A stretch of 64,000 bases of DNA from Loxodes magnus (Eukaryota; Ciliophora; Karyorelictea; Loxodida; Loxodidae): NCBI GenBank assembly GCA_946699065.1, contig CAMPDV010001237.1:60651-124650 (forward strand), written 5' to 3'. The translations under genes and the position numbers were made by a program. The notes under the pieces were generated by a model, which was given only the letters and a program-made list of their open reading frames with translations, made no database searches and was not told the origin of the DNA. Shown in pieces: positions 60,901 to 64,000 of the stretch (its first letter is position 1; the number at the start of each line of letters is the position of its first letter).

Positions 60901-63900
60901 GTCTCGAACTCACGACCTCTGCGTTATTAGCACAGCGCTCTAACCAGCTGAGCTATGCGACCTTTTATTTATCTTACCTCTATACTTTATATATCTTTAT
61001 ATTTCTTTTACTTCTCATCACAACAACAACAAAATGGTCACAGTGAGTCTCGAACTCACGACCTCTGCGTTATTAGCACAGCGCTCTAACCAGCTGAGCT
61101 ATGCGACCTTTTATTTATCTTACCTCTATACTTTATATATCTTTATATTTCTTTTACTTCTCATCACAACAACAACAAAATGGTCACAGTGAGTCTCGAA
61201 CTCACGACCTCTGCGTTATTAGCACAGCGCTCTAACCAGCTGAGCTATGCGACCTTTTATTTATCTTACCTCTATACTTTATATATCTTTATATTTCTTT
61301 TACTTCTCATCACAACAACAACAAAATGGTCACAGTGAGTCTCGAACTCACGACCTCTGCGTTATTAGCACAGCGCTCTAACCAGCTGAGCTATGCGACC
61401 TTTTATTTATCTTACCTCTATACTTTATATATCTTTATATTTCTTTTACTTCTCATCACAACAACAACAAAATGGTCACAGTGAGTCTCGAACTCACGAC
61501 CTCTGCGTTATTAGCACAGCGCTCTAACCAGCTGAGCTATGCGACCTTTTATTTATCTTACCTCTATACTTTATATATCTTTATATTTCTTTTACTTCTC
61601 ATCACAACAACAACAAAATGGTCACAGTGAGTCTCGAACTCACGACCTCTGCGTTATTAGCACAGCGCTCTAACCAGCTGAGCTATGCGACCTTTTATTT
61701 ATCTTACCTCTATACTTTATATATCTTTATATTTCTTTTACTTCTCATCACAACAACAACAAAATGGTCACAGTGAGTCTCGAACTCACGACCTCTGCGT
61801 TATTAGCACAGCGCTCTAACCAGCTGAGCTATGCGACCTTTTATTTATCTTACCTCTATACTTTATATATCTTTATATTTCTTTTACTTCTCATCACAAC
61901 AACAACAAAATGGTCACAGTGAGTCTCGAACTCACGACCTCTGCGTTATTAGCACAGCGCTCTAACCAGCTGAGCTATGCGACCTTTTATTTATCTTACC
62001 TCTATACTTTATATATCTTTATATTTCTTTTACTTCTCATCACAACAACAACAAAATGGTCACAGTGAGTCTCGAACTCACGACCTCTGCGTTATTAGCA
62101 CAGCGCTCTAACCAGCTGAGCTATGCGACCTTTTATTTATCTTACCTCTATACTTTATATATCTTTATATTTCTTTTACTTCTCATCACAACAACAACAA
62201 AATGGTCACAGTGAGTCTCGAACTCACGACCTCTGCGTTATTAGCACAGCGCTCTAACCAGCTGAGCTATGCGACCTTTTATTTATCTTACCTCTATACT
62301 TTATATATCTTTATATTTCTTTTACTTCTCATCACAACAACAACAAAATGGTCACAGTGAGTCTCGAACTCACGACCTCTGCGTTATTAGCACAGCGCTC
62401 TAACCAGCTGAGCTATGCGACCTTTTATTTATCTTACCTCTATACTTTATATATCTTTATATTTCTTTTACTTCTCATCACAACAACAACAAAATGGTCA
62501 CAGTGAGTCTCGAACTCACGACCTCTGCGTTATTAGCACAGCGCTCTAACCAGCTGAGCTATGCGACCTTTTATTTATCTTACCTCTATACTTTATATAT
62601 CTTTATATTTCTTTTACTTCTCATCACAACAACAACAAAATGGTCACAGTGAGTCTCGAACTCACGACCTCTGCGTTATTAGCACAGCGCTCTAACCAGC
62701 TGAGCTATGCGACCTTTTATTTATCTTACCTCTATACTTTATATATCTTTATATTTCTTTTACTTCTCATCACAACAACAACAAAATGGTCACAGTGAGT
62801 CTCGAACTCACGACCTCTGCGTTATTAGCACAGCGCTCTAACCAGCTGAGCTATGCGACCTTTTATTTATCTTACCTCTATACTTTATATATCTTTATAT
62901 TTCTTTTACTTCTCATCACAACAACAACAAAATGGTCACAGTGAGTCTCGAACTCACGACCTCTGCGTTATTAGCACAGCGCTCTAACCAGCTGAGCTAT
63001 GCGACCTTTTATTTATCTTACCTCTATACTTTATATATCTTTATATTTCTTTTACTTCTCATCACAACAACAACAAAATGGTCACAGTGAGTCTCGAACT
63101 CACGACCTCTGCGTTATTAGCACAGCGCTCTAACCAGCTGAGCTATGCGACCTTTTATTTATCTTACCTCTATACTTTATATATCTTTATATTTCTTTTA
63201 CTTCTCATCACAACAACAACAAAATGGTCACAGTGAGTCTCGAACTCACGACCTCTGCGTTATTAGCACAGCGCTCTAACCAGCTGAGCTATGCGACCTT
63301 TTATTTATCTTACCTCTATACTTTATATATCTTTATATTTCTTTTACTTCTCATCACAACAACAACAAAATGGTCACAGTGAGTCTCGAACTCACGACCT
63401 CTGCGTTATTAGCACAGCGCTCTAACCAGCTGAGCTATGCGACCTTTTATTTATCTTACCTCTATACTTTATATATCTTTATATTTCTTTTACTTCTCAT
63501 CACAACAACAACAAAATGGTCACAGTGAGTCTCGAACTCACGACCTCTGCGTTATTAGCACAGCGCTCTAACCAGCTGAGCTATGCGACCTTTTATTTAT
63601 CTTACCTCTATACTTTATATATCTTTATATTTCTTTTACTTCTCATCACAACAACAACAAAATGGTCACAGTGAGTCTCGAACTCACGACCTCTGCGTTA
63701 TTAGCACAGCGCTCTAACCAGCTGAGCTATGCGACCTTTTATTTATCTTACCTCTATACTTTATATATCTTTATATTTCTTTTACTTCTCATCACAACAA
63801 CAACAAAATGGTCACAGTGAGTCTCGAACTCACGACCTCTGCGTTATTAGCACAGCGCTCTAACCAGCTGAGCTATGCGACCTTTTATTTATCTTACCTC

Positions 63901-63954
63901 TATACTTTATATATCTTTATATTTCTTTTACTTCTCATCACAACAACAACAAAA
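57969..63954 (-). tRNA. 41 intact tRNA-Ile(AAT) genes
   Basis: Left ends run from 57969 to 63809 in steps of 146 bp, without a length change. Confidence 0.97.
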
Positions 63955-64000
63955 TGGTCACAGTGAGTCTCGAACTCACGACCTCTGCGTTATTAGCACA
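63955..64000 (-). tRNA. tRNA-Ile(AAT) gene cut by the window edge
   Basis: Only the 3' 46 bases of the gene (anticodon loop to discriminator) are inside the window; the array continues to the right. Confidence 0.95.

Larger units (their letters stand above)
53921..64000 (-). repeat. Tandem array of 70 tRNA-Ile(AAT) units, 146-bp period
   Basis: Each unit is a 74-bp tRNA-Ile gene on the minus strand plus a 72-bp spacer. Starts (left ends) run at 53921 + 146k. The total offset to the last start (63955) equals 69 x 146 minus 40, which is exactly six 6-bp deletions and one 4-bp deletion, so there are no other length changes. There are 69 complete units and one cut by the window edge. I noticed no substitutions between spacers, which implies recent amplification or active homogenisation. 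The spacer holds the 34-bp upstream block, a TTTTG terminator for the neighbouring unit and a GTTGTTGTTGTGATGAG stretch (minus strand). The unit length is close to one nucleosome core. Confidence 0.98.

Noticed and set aside
53921-64000. Regular repeats with equal spacers, as in a CRISPR array
   Set aside because: The spacers are identical to each other and the repeat is a tRNA gene; CRISPR spacers would differ.
1-64000. Tetrahymena-type chromosome breakage sequence or telomere repeats
   Set aside because: No match to the 15-bp breakage consensus or to tandem telomere repeats was seen on either strand by eye.

Overview
The window is very AT-rich and reads as nuclear DNA of a ciliate. The clearest gene, a REEP/TB2-HVA22 family protein at 33359-33958, is only open if TAA and TAG are glutamine, and it ends on TGA. 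Two other readable units, a LINE reverse-transcriptase frame (about 40.4-43.5 kb, minus) and an FHA-domain gene (52143-53309, minus), carry in-frame TGA codons at positions where their families have tryptophan. This suggests either an ambiguous code (UAR=Gln, UGA=Trp internally and stop at the end, as known for karyorelict ciliates and Condylostoma) or decay of TGG to TGA. A Tetrahymena-type code with decayed germline DNA is the main alternative. Because no codon is a dependable stop under the first reading, long open frames are weak evidence here, and calls rest on motifs.

Layout. 0-26 kb: almost gene-free, AT-rich, with strand-asymmetric A-rich and T-rich blocks. It holds scattered repeat fossils: a coiled-coil plus CCHC-knuckle ORF family (three copies here, a fourth at 37.1 kb), a pair of 0.3-kb direct repeats 11.7 kb apart, and a 0.4-kb dispersed repeat (three copies). 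26.9-28.6 kb: a decayed TKL-type protein kinase, followed by 1.5 kb with a recurring purine motif. 31-36 kb: the host-like core, with the REEP gene between divergently oriented tRNA-Ile(AAT) genes and a third tRNA-Ile nearby. 39.8-46 kb: a LINE-type retroelement on the minus strand with coiled-coil region, APE endonuclease, reverse transcriptase, terminal Cys/His motif and acidic tail. 47.1-48.6 kb (minus): a RING, coiled-coil and Kelch gene whose frame changes can partly be explained by 16-22 nt introns. 52.1-53.3 kb (minus): an FHA gene with an N-terminal MGGC that could be acylated.

53.9 kb to the window end: the most striking feature, a tandem array of 70 tRNA-Ile(AAT) units (69 complete, one cut by the window edge) on the minus strand, with a strict 146-bp period. 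Sixty-two complete units are intact, six share one 6-bp deletion and one has a 4-bp deletion. The array runs off the right edge. Two isolated tRNA-Ile genes share the array's upstream flank; the third does not.
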